From positions 1 to 18,263 of the forward strand of contig WFTA01000047.1 of the NCBI GenBank assembly GCA_015485715.1: DNA of 18,263 bases, read 5' to 3'. Position numbers and translations under genes: made by a program. Origin of the DNA: Patescibacteria group bacterium (GTDB taxonomy: Bacteria; Patescibacteriota; Patescibacteriia; WFTA01; S139-112). Each line of letters opens with the position of its first letter. Position 1 is the first letter of the stretch. The notes beneath the pieces are model-generated. The model was not told where the DNA came from. It was given only the letters and a program-made list of their open reading frames with translations, and made no database searches. Positions 7,269 through 15,138 of the stretch are shown in pieces.

Positions 7269-8639
7269 TTACTGTCCTTCTCCAGATAAAATAGTTTTGG
7301 CAGTTTTAAGGAGAATGGCAATGTCAAATATAAAAGACCTGTTTTTAATATAATACAGATCATATTGAAGTTTTTTCAAAGAATCTTCTTCTGATGCGCC
7401 ATAGGGAAAATTAATCTGTGCCCAACCTGTAAGGCCCGGTTTGACCAGATGGCGTTCATTGTAAAAGGGAATTTTCTCTTTAAGCTGGGCTACAAATTCA
7501 GGACGCTCAGGACGAGGGCCTACCAAGCTCATCTCTCCTCTTAAAACATTAATCAGCTGGGGAAGCTCGTCCAGCCTTGTTTTTCTCAAAAATTTCCCTA
7601 TTTTTGTAATTCTGGGATCATTTTTCTGTGCCCACTGAGGACCTGATTTTTCAGCATCCTGTACCATAGTTCTAAATTTTACAGCAGTGAATACTTTGCC
7701 CAGATAACCTACTCTTTTTTGTTTAAAAAACACAGGCCTTCCTGAAGTAACAACAATAGCAGCCGCTATCAGCGGAAAAAGCCAAGAAAGGAGTATAAGA
7801 CACAAAACACTCACTACAATATCAAAGATTCTTTTTACCTTTTCATATACCTGAGATGAATGAAGATTTAAGTTATCCAGAAACCACGATCTACCTATGG
7901 TAGTAATGGGAATTTTGCCTGTAATTTCCTCAGTTAAGCTGGCCAGATCTACTACTCTTATTTTATATGGTAAAATCTCAAAGAGCTGATCTGTTAAGGT
8001 CTGACTTTTCAAAATAGCTGGTTCTACACATATTACTTTTATATTATATTTTTCTACTATATCTTTTAGATTTATATCTGATCCCTTCATAATGATATCA
8101 GAAGAACGGATGACTTTAACTATAGAATATCCAAGATGAGGATTTTTTGATGTTACCTCTAAAATATCTTTTGCCTCATCGTCTTCTGCTATAAGAAGTG
8201 TATCTGCCCTCAAGGTTTTTATATCCAATATAGAAATAAATATTTTTCTCCAAAAAACTAAGAGCAAGGTAGCAAGAAAAATGTCCAATACATACAATGT
8301 TTTTGGAGATATACCTGTAAAAGGAAGTAAAATATAGAAATATATTGCACCTATAAATGCATTTACAATCTGGGCTGCTGATAATTTAGAATAAAAAGGA
8401 AGTGATGTGCGTACTTGATGGATAGAGTATAAACCCACAATATAGAAAACCACAGCCCAAATAATGTATAAAAACGCAAATACAGGAAAATGCTTATCCC
8501 ATAACTCTGAAGTGGGTATATCTCCATATCTAAAAAGTAAAGCCAACCATAACGAAATGACAAAAACCGCTATATCACCTATAAATAATATAATTTTTTT
8601 AGTCCTCAAAGACACAAGATAAAAAATTTTAATTTTCAA
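7269..8639 (-). CDS. Polyprenyl-phosphate sugar-1-phosphate transferase
   Basis: This enzyme starts a surface glycan by moving a sugar-1-phosphate from a nucleotide sugar to undecaprenyl phosphate at the inner membrane face. The 456-residue protein has N-terminal membrane helices (about 14-37, 50-72, 90-107 and 116-137), then a Rossmann-like CoA-binding type domain (about 145-235) and a helix near 272-296. The catalytic bacterial sugar transferase domain carries KFRTMVQDAE (321-330), LRKTRLDELPQL (351-362), GEMSLVGPRPE (368-378) and KPGLTGWAQ (400-408). This is the long WbaP/PssY-type layout. The start is uncertain: the first possible codon is TTG at 8639, whose first codons lie inside an intergenic repeat. 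GTG at 8615 or TTG at 8609, just before RTKKIILFIGD, are better biological choices. No ATG is available nearby. The sugar is unknown. Confidence 0.93.
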   Translation of the reverse strand: MKIKIFYLVSLRTKKIILFIGDIAVFVISLWLALLFRYGDIPTSELWDKHFPVFAFLYIIWAVVFYIVGLYSIHQVRTSLPFYSKLSAAQIVNAFIGAIYFYILLPFTGISPKTLYVLDIFLATLLLVFWRKIFISILDIKTLRADTLLIAEDDEAKDILEVTSKNPHLGYSIVKVIRSSDIIMKGSDINLKDIVEKYNIKVICVEPAILKSQTLTDQLFEILPYKIRVVDLASLTEEITGKIPITTIGRSWFLDNLNLHSSQVYEKVKRIFDIVVSVLCLILLSWLFPLIAAAIVVTSGRPVFFKQKRVGYLGKVFTAVKFRTMVQDAEKSGPQWAQKNDPRITKIGKFLRKTRLDELPQLINVLRGEMSLVGPRPERPEFVAQLKEKIPFYNERHLVKPGLTGWAQINFPYGASEEDSLKKLQYDLYYIKNRSFIFDIAILLKTAKTILSGEGQ

Positions 8640-8832
8640 TTTTAATAACCAATTTTCAATGAAATTTTCTAATTTTCAATACCAGCCATGCAATCCCAGT
8701 CATCCGACAGGACGGGTATGAGGGGCGGGACAGGCAAGGCAAATTTTCAAACAATTTTTAATCCCGCAAGTCGTTTGAAAATTTATTCATTGGGAAATTG
8801 ATTGAAAATTGAAAATTAGTAAATTGAAAATT
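8631..8832. repeat. Inverted-repeat intergenic element (MITE-like)
   Basis: The left side has three exact AATTTTCAAT units at 8631, 8651 and 8671, on a 20 bp period. The right side has three exact copies of the complement, ATTGAAAATT, at 8801, 8808 and 8823. Between them lie a G-rich block (8683-8740) unlike the surrounding AT-rich DNA and a perfect 12 bp inverted repeat. There is no open reading frame of note. The element reaches from two bases before the thrS stop into the first codons of the sugar transferase. Related units occur at 14996-15105 and 17469-17478. It resembles a small non-autonomous palindromic element; mobility is not shown. Confidence 0.7.
8741..8784. terminator. Strong hairpin inside the repeat, possible thrS terminator
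   Basis: AAATTTTCAAAC (8741-8752) and GTTTGAAAATTT (8773-8784) form a perfect 12 bp stem with a 20 nt loop. It lies 50 bp past the thrS stop and could slow or stop the minus-strand transcript, but no T-run follows, so it is not a classical intrinsic terminator. Confidence 0.4.
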
Positions 8833-8833
8833 A

Positions 8834-10648
8834 TTACAGTTCCATCTCTTTATTCTTATCTTTCGAAATTAACATATCAACAAATTCATCTTTATTCATT
8901 TTATATAGATTATTATCAGATCTTTTTCTTATTGACAGCTGACCACTTTCTATTTCTTTATCCCCCACAACCAGCATATACGGTACTTTGCTTTCCTGTG
9001 CTTTTCTTATTTTATTACCCACTGTCTCATTGCTGACATCAACTTCAACTCTTATATTTTTATCAATCAACTCCTTGGCAAGCTCCCTGCACCAGCCTAT
9101 ATGACCTTCTCCCACAGGCACCAGTACAACCTGAACCGGTGAAAGCCAGAGAGGAAAAGCACCTGCAAAATGCTCTATCAAAACTCCTATGATCCTCTCT
9201 ATAGATCCCAAAAATGCTCTGTGTATCATAATAGGATGCCTATCTTTGCCTTCTTTGTCAGTATATGTCAGGTTAAATCTGACAGGCATATTAAAATCAA
9301 GCTGGATAGTAGAAAGCTGCCATTCTCTGCCAAGTGAATCTTTGACCATCAAATCCATTTTGGGCCCGTAAAAAGCTGCCTCTCCTTCTGCCGGAATATA
9401 CTTAATACCTCTCTTTTCCAAAATATCTGCCATAGTCTTCTGTGCTTTTTCCCATATTTCATCATCACCCAGATAAGCTTCTTTGTTATTTGGATCTCTA
9501 AGAGACAATCTGATCCAGTAATCTGTAAGTCCTATTGCCTGCAGAACTTTCCGCTGCATCTCCAAAAGCAAATCAAACTCCTGCTCTATTTGGTCGTCCC
9601 TGATAAAAAGGTGGCCATCGTCTTGAGTGATACACCTTACTCTGGTAAGTCCTCCCAACTCTCCTGATTTCTCATCTCTATATACTGTAGTGGTTTCATA
9701 AAATCTAATCGGTAAATCCCTGTAACTTCTCGGCTTAAACGCATATATCTGAGTGTGATGCGGGCAATTCATGGGCTTGAGTGCGAACTCATTGTCTTTT
9801 CCCTGAACATGAAATAAGTCATCTTTAAACTTATCCCAGTGTCCGGATACTTTATATAAATCCGGTTTGGTAATATGAGGTATCCAAACATGCAAATAGC
9901 CATTCTGTCTGTTTAAATCTTCTACAAAATTCTGCAAAAGATCTCTCACTATAGTGCCTTTTGGAGTAAATAAAGGAAGCCCCTGCCCTACCAACTCTGA
10001 TGAGGTAAAAAGATCAAGTTTTCTTCCAAGTACCCTGTGGTCTCTTTTTTTGATTTCTTCCTGCAGATTAAGGTATTCCTCCAATTCTTCTTCTGTTTTA
10101 AATGCAACACCGTATATTCTCTGAAGCTGGGGATTGTTCTCATCACCTCTCCAGTACGCACCTGCCAGTTTTGTAAGTTTAAATACGCCAATATCCTGAG
10201 TAGAATCCACATGAGGTCCTCTGCACAAATCTACGAAGTCGCCTGTGGTATAAATAGATACTCTATCAACTTTTTGTTCTTTTGAACTGCTGCCGTTGCT
10301 GTAAATTTCAGAAAATACTGTAGTGCCGTGTTCTTTAAGGTCATTTAAAAGCTCAATTTTATAAACCTGACCCAAATCTTCAAATAGTTTTATTGCTTCA
10401 TCAATAGCAATCTCTGCTCTTTTAAACTCCAGATTTTGCTCTTTAAGTTTTCTCATCTCCTCTTCAATTTTCTCCAAATCTTCCAGAGATAATTTGTAGT
10501 CAGGTATTTCAATATCATAGTAAAACCCCTCCTCTACAACAGGCCCTACGCCAAATCTGGCCTTAGGCCACAGTTTTAAAACAGCAGCTGCCAAAAGATG
10601 GGCTGTAGAATGCCGCATTTTATACAAAAAATCACTACTATCTGACAT
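8834..10648 (-). CDS. thrS: Threonyl-tRNA synthetase, no TGS domain
   Basis: ThrRS charges tRNA-Thr and clears mischarged Ser-tRNA. The 604-residue protein begins directly with the editing (SAD) domain: HSTAH (13-17) and CRGPH (142-146) supply the editing-site histidines and cysteine. The catalytic core shows MNCPHH (C295 as zinc ligand) and the motif 2 region FYETTTVYRDEKSGELGGLT. TQDDGHLF (H346, second zinc ligand) follows, then HPIMIHRAFLGSIERIIGVL, which carries the third zinc histidine and motif 3. The C-terminal anticodon-binding domain starts near LSPVQVVLVPVG. The roughly 60-residue N-terminal TGS domain of E. coli ThrRS is missing, and the upstream DNA is promoter rather than coding, so this is the natural start. 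A promoter lies just upstream on the same strand. The gene is followed by an inverted-repeat element. Confidence 0.97.
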   Translation of the reverse strand: MSDSSDFLYKMRHSTAHLLAAAVLKLWPKARFGVGPVVEEGFYYDIEIPDYKLSLEDLEKIEEEMRKLKEQNLEFKRAEIAIDEAIKLFEDLGQVYKIELLNDLKEHGTTVFSEIYSNGSSSKEQKVDRVSIYTTGDFVDLCRGPHVDSTQDIGVFKLTKLAGAYWRGDENNPQLQRIYGVAFKTEEELEEYLNLQEEIKKRDHRVLGRKLDLFTSSELVGQGLPLFTPKGTIVRDLLQNFVEDLNRQNGYLHVWIPHITKPDLYKVSGHWDKFKDDLFHVQGKDNEFALKPMNCPHHTQIYAFKPRSYRDLPIRFYETTTVYRDEKSGELGGLTRVRCITQDDGHLFIRDDQIEQEFDLLLEMQRKVLQAIGLTDYWIRLSLRDPNNKEAYLGDDEIWEKAQKTMADILEKRGIKYIPAEGEAAFYGPKMDLMVKDSLGREWQLSTIQLDFNMPVRFNLTYTDKEGKDRHPIMIHRAFLGSIERIIGVLIEHFAGAFPLWLSPVQVVLVPVGEGHIGWCRELAKELIDKNIRVEVDVSNETVGNKIRKAQESKVPYMLVVGDKEIESGQLSIRKRSDNNLYKMNKDEFVDMLISKDKNKEMEL

Positions 10649-10685
10649 ACAATATTTGATTAATTTTATCTATTTTAATACAAAT

Positions 10686-10714
10686 ATTATATCCACTTTT
10701 GATTTATTTTACAA
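10686..10714 (-). promoter_or_regulatory. thrS promoter
   Basis: On the minus strand TTGTAA (10714-10709) and TATAAT (10691-10686) are 17 bp apart. The start would fall near 10679, giving a leader of about 30 nt before the thrS ATG. I see no T-box or autoregulatory stem in so short a leader. Confidence 0.6.
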
Positions 10715-10727
10715 TATATGTTATAAT
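10699..10727 (+). promoter_or_regulatory. Divergent promoter toward the small membrane protein
   Basis: TTGATT (10699-10704) and TATAAT (10722-10727) are spaced 17 bp on the plus strand. It overlaps the thrS promoter, so the two probably interfere. The predicted start (about 10734) is immediately before the hairpin at 10739-10767. Confidence 0.5.
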
Positions 10728-10738
10728 TATGAATGGGT

Positions 10739-10770
10739 AAGCGCGATTTTATACACAAGTCGCGTTTTTT
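10739..10770 (+). terminator. Leader hairpin with T-run, possible attenuator
   Basis: AAGCGCGA pairs with TCGCGTTT (10739-10746 with 10060-series positions 10760-10767; one G-U pair) around a 13 nt loop, and T continues to 10770. No plus-strand gene lies upstream, so this is not an ordinary gene-end terminator. It sits in the predicted leader of the following small gene, or ends a very short RNA of about 35 nt. Confidence 0.45.
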
Positions 10771-10824
10771 ATTTCACTCTTCTCAACCTATACTAATTTC
10801 TTCTTAATAATTAACTTAACATCT

Positions 10825-10989
10825 ATGGCAAGCAATGTAAATACCAAAGTTTCTCTTTTAGACCTCAAAATAGACAGACTTACAACCAACAAAAATGATT
10901 ACAAAAAAAGTGTCAAAATAGCTGCAGTCTTCCTCTCCTCTTCTATCTTCATTTTTCTCTTATCCCTCTATTATCTTATTTTGAGATAA
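10825..10989 (+). CDS. Small single-pass membrane protein (54 residues)
   Basis: An ATG-to-TAA frame of 54 codons. The N-terminal 30 residues are polar and lysine-rich (NTKVSLLDLKIDRL, then NKNDYKKSVK). The C-terminal part, from about residue 32 to 52, is a hydrophobic helix (AAVFLSSSIFIFLLSLYYLI) ending in LR. This split is not what random AT-rich DNA usually gives, and the frame is placed behind a promoter. I do not recognise the family. The frame ends 10 nt before the ATG of the broken acyltransferase, so the two may have formed one transcript. There is no Shine-Dalgarno sequence. It could be a small inner-membrane protein, or a chance frame. Homologues in related genomes would settle this. 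Confidence 0.45.
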   Translation: MASNVNTKVSLLDLKIDRLTTNKNDYKKSVKIAAVFLSSSIFIFLLSLYYLILR

Positions 10990-10999
10990 TTGTAAGTCT

Positions 11000-11776
11000 A
11001 TGTGTCCCGGAGAAGTATTTCCATACATTGCAAAGAAATCACTTGAGAGGGCAAAATCTCCCAACGAACTGGCAAAGAAAATGCTGGAATAGGCAAAAAT
11101 AGAGCCAGTTTATCACAATCCTAAGGAAAGAGACAAATTTCTTCAAGACCAAGAAGGAGGAATTGCAATATCTAACCATCCGGGGTTTCCTGACACATTA
11201 ATCATTTTTCATATTATTTCAGGAAGGGATGATTTTAAAATAATAGCAGGACCGGATGAATATCAGCGACTAAATAAAGTCATGCCAGATAATATCATAT
11301 TAGCTTCAAAAAGACCAAAAGAACTAAGAAAAACAATTGATTTATCCTTAAAGCACATTAGAAATAAAGGAGTATTATTCCTGTTCCCTACTGGTGGAAC
11401 AGATTATGTTGATTCTTGTGCTATAAAGCCTATATTTCAAAATTTATTTACTTATCTTATACCTCATTTAGCTGATGAACAAATGGTTCATTCAATACAC
11501 ATCAACCAATACGATATCAAAATACTACATGAAAATATGTATGGCGGCCTGACACAGAGAAAACTTGCAGCTATGCTATGCAGGCCATTTTCCTATTTAA
11601 TAGAAGATTTTATACAAATTAATGTTAGAGAAAAATGCTTACCAGCTGGATTCTGGAAGAAAAGTTTGGAAAACATTCAAAAACAATACAAAAATAGTAA
11701 ACTTCCAATAAACAGTGGAATAACTAAAGTATATTTAGATTTGTTTAATATACCAGATCTTAGAGCATCTTTTTAA
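11000..11776 (+). pseudogene. PlsC-like acyltransferase interrupted by in-frame TAG
   Basis: One frame from ATG 11000 to TAA 11774-11776 reads as a lysophospholipid-acyltransferase-like protein of about 258 residues, except for a TAG at 11090-11092 (codon 31). Before the stop it reads SPNELAKKMLE; after it, AKIEPVYHNPKERDKFL continues in the same frame. Then come SNHPGFPDTL, the HX4D catalytic motif of the PlsC superfamily, and FLFPTGGTDY where the FPxG motif is expected. No ATG, GTG or TTG in this frame lies between the TAG and 11282. A restart at 11282 therefore gives 164 residues without the catalytic histidine. TAG ends two other genes here, so it is a true stop. A recent nonsense mutation is likeliest; sequence error or readthrough are alternatives. 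The last 17 bp overlap the convergent isomerase gene. Confidence 0.75.
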
Positions 11777-12716
11777 ATTTTTCTATAAAGTCCACTTTTT
11801 CACTATCTATCCTGTACATTCTGGATAGATAATATGAAGTCCAGTCTGAAAGTATTATATTATTAAAAACAGCCTCCCATACACTATCTCCTTTAAGATT
11901 TAAAAACTCTACAGATAACCCTCGATTTGCCAATATCTGTCCTGTAAGATCCATTCTTTTTTTATTTTCCTCATAATCAGTATTATCTTTTATAAAAATA
12001 AAATAAAATACATCTTTCAAAAAACTTTCAGGCAAATCATACCCCCATCCTTCCAGTTCATTATGGTTTAACTCTGGAAACACATTGTAAAATGCCGGGA
12101 TTTTTGAATTTTCATTAAACTTTATTTTCCATATATAAGCCAACGGCCTGTTTTTTGATGAAGAATAAATTACAGGTATCCTGCCTCTCATCTTTTCAGC
12201 AAGACTCTTTCCCTGATTTTCCCATATCTCTGGATTTAAGCCTCTGGCAAGATCTGATGTGTCTTTAAGTCCGTTTTCATCTCCGACTGCTTTCATCAAT
12301 GCCCGTAAAGAATATCCAAGTGCCATGCGCGGCTGCAGATTTTTATCAGGGAGTTCAATATAAGGAAGTTTGTTCTCAATTGCTGTTTTTATCAAATTTC
12401 CATCAGATGAAACTATCAAAACAGGGATACTGTTTTCCAGTACTGTATTTAAAAGATATATAACTTCTGCAGTGTTGCCTGAGAAAGAACTGGCTATAAA
12501 CAAAGTTTCTTTGGATAGAGAATTGGAAAATTGATAATCACTCACTATCTCTATATCAAGCGTTTTGTTTACCATTTTAAGCAAATCTGCCGATAGATGT
12601 GATCCTCCCATTCCCCCCACTATATAAGCAGATACTTCAACAGGTAGTTTCTCTCTGTTATTTATATTCGGCTGATAAGAGAACTGACTTGGAAATTGTA
12701 AAATTATATCTCTCAT
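11760..12716 (-). CDS. Bifunctional phosphoglucose/phosphomannose isomerase
   Basis: A SIS-fold isomerase of 318 residues that interconverts glucose-6-phosphate or mannose-6-phosphate with fructose-6-phosphate. It matches the Pgi/Pmi family known from archaea and some bacteria. Sugar-phosphate loops are GGMGGSH (34-40) and SSFSGNT (76-82). QPRMALGYSLRALM (128-141) is a family block. KIKFNENSKIPAFYN (E202) and PELNHNELEGW (H218) match the catalytic glutamate and histidine of the Pyrobaculum enzyme. It feeds hexose phosphates into sugar nucleotides needed by the peptidoglycan and glycan genes around it. Its ATG overlaps the stop of the Crp/Fnr-type gene as ATGA, so both are translated from one transcript, probably under that regulator's own promoter. 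The 3' end overlaps the convergent acyltransferase remnant by 17 bp. Confidence 0.92.
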   Translation of the reverse strand: MRDIILQFPSQFSYQPNINNREKLPVEVSAYIVGGMGGSHLSADLLKMVNKTLDIEIVSDYQFSNSLSKETLFIASSFSGNTAEVIYLLNTVLENSIPVLIVSSDGNLIKTAIENKLPYIELPDKNLQPRMALGYSLRALMKAVGDENGLKDTSDLARGLNPEIWENQGKSLAEKMRGRIPVIYSSSKNRPLAYIWKIKFNENSKIPAFYNVFPELNHNELEGWGYDLPESFLKDVFYFIFIKDNTDYEENKKRMDLTGQILANRGLSVEFLNLKGDSVWEAVFNNIILSDWTSYYLSRMYRIDSEKVDFIEKFKKML

Positions 12717-13444
12717 AAAGTGGTGTTTATCTTGTTAATATTTAATACTATAAACCTGTTATTATTATAAGCTATAAATCCTTTTTCTTCCAGTTCGCCC
12801 AGTGCCTTGGTGACTGTCTCTCTACTGGCTGATATTCTATTGGCTAAATCCTGATGAGTAAGCTTCTTCTCTATAACCACACAACCTTCAGACTCTTCTC
12901 TGCCAAATTTCATAGCAAGCCTCCAAAGTTCATTTAAAAGCCTTATTTTAACTTCATTAAAAGCCAAATCTCTAACTTTTTCCTCCGCCTCTCCCAATCT
13001 TTTAGACAACTCCTCAATAATCCTCATAGCTACTCGTGGATTTTTCTGTAAATACACCATAAATGATACTTTATCCACTATACATACTTTAGTGGGCTTA
13101 ACTGCTTTGGCAAAATTAATATTCATCTTGTGTTCAGAAGATAAATCCAAATCACCAAAAATATCACCAGTCTGAAGTGTACTTACCACAAAAGTCTTGC
13201 CGTTTATAGATTTTTGATATATATCAACCTCCCCTTCCCTTACAAAATATATCTTTCCCTGAGACTGCTCAGGGACATATATTACCTCACCCGCCCTATA
13301 ACTTGCCTCTTCTACCGAGTCTGATATTTCTCTTATCTCGTCATCTGTCAAATCCTGCATCACCTTCACGCATTTTAGACAAAAAATACTGTTTACCATA
13401 ACATCTTTATTAAAATTATTATTAATTAGTATAATACCACTCAT
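12713..13444 (-). CDS. Crp/Fnr-family transcription regulator
   Basis: A 243-residue regulator with an N-terminal cyclic-nucleotide-binding-type beta barrel (about 30-130), a dimerisation helix (about 133-165) and a C-terminal winged helix-turn-helix (LTHQDLANRISASRETVTKALGELEEKGFI, 195-224). The effector loop reads GDIFGDLDLSS and lacks the Arg-Ser pair that CRP uses to hold cAMP, so cAMP is probably not the ligand. C22 and C25 form a CxxC near the N terminus, but the extra cysteines of an Fnr iron-sulfur cluster are not evident. M16 or M29 are possible alternative starts. It is co-translated with the isomerase and divergent from the processive glycosyltransferase 51 bp away, so that gene is its most obvious candidate target. 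That link is inference. Confidence 0.9.
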   Translation of the reverse strand: MSGIILINNNFNKDVMVNSIFCLKCVKVMQDLTDDEIREISDSVEEASYRAGEVIYVPEQSQGKIYFVREGEVDIYQKSINGKTFVVSTLQTGDIFGDLDLSSEHKMNINFAKAVKPTKVCIVDKVSFMVYLQKNPRVAMRIIEELSKRLGEAEEKVRDLAFNEVKIRLLNELWRLAMKFGREESEGCVVIEKKLTHQDLANRISASRETVTKALGELEEKGFIAYNNNRFIVLNINKINTTL

Positions 13445-13476
13445 AAATATTGCAAAATTCTGTGGGTTTGGTAAAT

Positions 13477-13485
13477 TGATATAAT
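13477..13485 (+). promoter_or_regulatory. Extended -10 promoter, near-leaderless start
   Basis: TGATATAAT (13477-13485) is a TGN-extended -10 box; no good -35 is seen 16-18 bp upstream. Transcription from about 13492 would begin only some 4 nt before the glycosyltransferase ATG, implying a leaderless or almost leaderless mRNA. It lies in the 51 bp gap shared with the Crp/Fnr-type gene. Confidence 0.5.
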
Positions 13486-13495
13486 CTCAAGAAAT

Positions 13496-14986
13496 ATGAT
13501 TTTTCAATTTTTTAACAAAAATTATCAAATATCGCCTGATTTTACTGCGACTTTAGGCAGTGATTCTGTTTATATTGGCAAATTTAGGAGGTTTCTAACA
13601 GAGAAAATCAGATATATCTATTTGAGAACCAAGCTGTCTTTCTATATATTCTTTATATTATCTTCACTAATATTTGTTATAATAGGCAAGATTGTATTTA
13701 TCAACCAGATGTTTCCAGAGCTTCAGGGCGCAGACTGGCTGCTTGATATCTACGGCACTACTGTCACATCTGTTATATTTATTATTTTCTTTGTCACTTT
13801 CACCAAATACAAAGACCCTTACAGAGAAATAAAAAAGAAAAAGGGAGAAAAAACAAAAGGAGAATATACAGTAAGCCTGATGGTAGCTGTAAAAGATGAA
13901 GAAGACATTATTGCTAGATGTATTGATTCAATGATAAATCAGACCTATGAAAAAAAAGAAATTATAGTAGTAAACGATGCATCAACTGACAGAACCCCTC
14001 AAATATTAGATGAATACGCACAAAAATATAATATCAAAGTCATACATCTTGAAAAAAATGTGGGCAAAAAACGTGCCCTTGCATATGCCATGCTCAAAGC
14101 AAAAGGAGAGATTTTTGCCTTTACAGACAGTGACTCCATACTCTTTCCTGACGCTGTAGAAAAAATAGTAAGAATTTTTGAAGAAGATCCCAATATAGGA
14201 GCTGTCAGCGGACATGCAAGACCATTAAATGCAGATAAAAATCTTATCACAAAAATACAAGACAGCTGGTACGAGGGGCAGTTTTCTGTGCGTAAGGCAT
14301 TTGAAAGCGCATTCGGAGCTGTAACCTGTGTATCCGGGCCTTTGGCTGTATTTAGAAAAGAAGCAGTATATAACTACATACCTGCTTGGATAAATGACAC
14401 CTTTCTTGGAAAAGAGTTTAAATTTGCAACCGATAGAACTATGACAGGATTTGTACTTGGCTGCAGATATGTTGGCAAGAAACTTAAAAAAAGATATGCA
14501 AACTCGCCGTTTGTAAAATCTGTAGACTACCCTCCAAGAGATTGGAAAATAGTATATTGCAAATCTGCAAGGGTGTACACTAATGTACCTGATACATTTA
14601 AAAAATTCATTCGCCAACAGGTTAGGTGGAAAAAGAGCTTTATCAGAAATACGTTCTTTACCGGGTCATTCTTCTGGCGCAAACATCCCATCATTGCATC
14701 TTACTATTATCTTCATATACTGTTTGTTATTGTTGGACCTTTTATAGTTTTCCGACATCTTTTTTATCTGCCTCTGGCAGAAGGAATTATGTATGCCGCT
14801 TTTGAATATCTACTTGGCATAATATATATTGGTTTCCTTTTCAGTATTGCATTTAAAATTGAAGATCCTGAATCAAACAAATGGATATACAGACCTCTAA
14901 TGAATATTATATCTACCTTTATTTTAAGTTGGTTAATATTCTATTCTGCAGCCACAATCAAGAAAATGATATGGCACAGAGGATAA
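13496..14986 (+). CDS. Processive family-2 glycosyltransferase, hyaluronan-synthase-like
   Basis: A 496-residue membrane polysaccharide synthase. Two helices (about 47-68 and 88-105) precede a cytoplasmic GT-A domain, with further helices near 401-420, 428-455 and 470-490. The D,D,D,QxxRW signature is clear: NDASTDRT (160-167), TDSDS (210-214), ATDRTMTG (311-318) in place of the usual ED/DDR, and RQQVRWKKSF (373-382). The last two resemble hyaluronan synthase and NodC more than cellulose synthase. Such enzymes polymerise a UDP-sugar and export the chain through the same protein. Family membership is certain; the polymer is unknown. A 45-residue N-terminal extension is unusual. An extended -10 promoter sits directly before the ATG. 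Downstream, after a repeat-bearing gap, comes a secreted jelly-roll protein that may bind the product. Confidence 0.92.
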   Translation: MIFQFFNKNYQISPDFTATLGSDSVYIGKFRRFLTEKIRYIYLRTKLSFYIFFILSSLIFVIIGKIVFINQMFPELQGADWLLDIYGTTVTSVIFIIFFVTFTKYKDPYREIKKKKGEKTKGEYTVSLMVAVKDEEDIIARCIDSMINQTYEKKEIIVVNDASTDRTPQILDEYAQKYNIKVIHLEKNVGKKRALAYAMLKAKGEIFAFTDSDSILFPDAVEKIVRIFEEDPNIGAVSGHARPLNADKNLITKIQDSWYEGQFSVRKAFESAFGAVTCVSGPLAVFRKEAVYNYIPAWINDTFLGKEFKFATDRTMTGFVLGCRYVGKKLKKRYANSPFVKSVDYPPRDWKIVYCKSARVYTNVPDTFKKFIRQQVRWKKSFIRNTFFTGSFFWRKHPIIASYYYLHILFVIVGPFIVFRHLFYLPLAEGIMYAAFEYLLGIIYIGFLFSIAFKIEDPESNKWIYRPLMNIISTFILSWLIFYSAATIKKMIWHRG

Positions 14987-14995
14987 GGTATACAT

Positions 14996-15105
14996 AATTT
15001 TCAATTATCCAATATCCAATTTTCAATCATCCAATTTCCCACTGCTAAATAAAAGTCTAATTTTTTAATATCAGAGCTGGGTTTGAAAATTGGTTAATTT
15101 CAAAC
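14996..15105. repeat. Second copy of the AATTTTCAAT repeat family
   Basis: AATTTTCAAT occurs at 14996 and 15018. CCAATTTTCAA (15016-15026) is perfectly inverted as TTGAAAATTGG (15083-15093). GTTTGAAA (15081-15088) pairs with TTTCAAAC (15098-15105). The 14 bases TTGAAAATTGGTTA (15083-15096) also occur on the minus strand of the 8.6 kb element. This and flanking AT-rich DNA fill the 152 bp gap after the glycosyltransferase; I find no gene or clear promoter in it. Confidence 0.6.
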
Positions 15106-15138
15106 ATATATAAATAACCAATTAAATTTAAAAAATAT

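Noticed and set aside
8631..8832. CRISPR array
   Set aside because: The units are only 10 bp, occur in both orientations and have no uniform spacers, and no cas genes are present.
11090..11092. Recoded UAG as a sense codon
   Set aside because: TAG is the terminal stop of the NlpC/P60-like and PLP genes in this window, and TGA ends several others, so no code change is supported.
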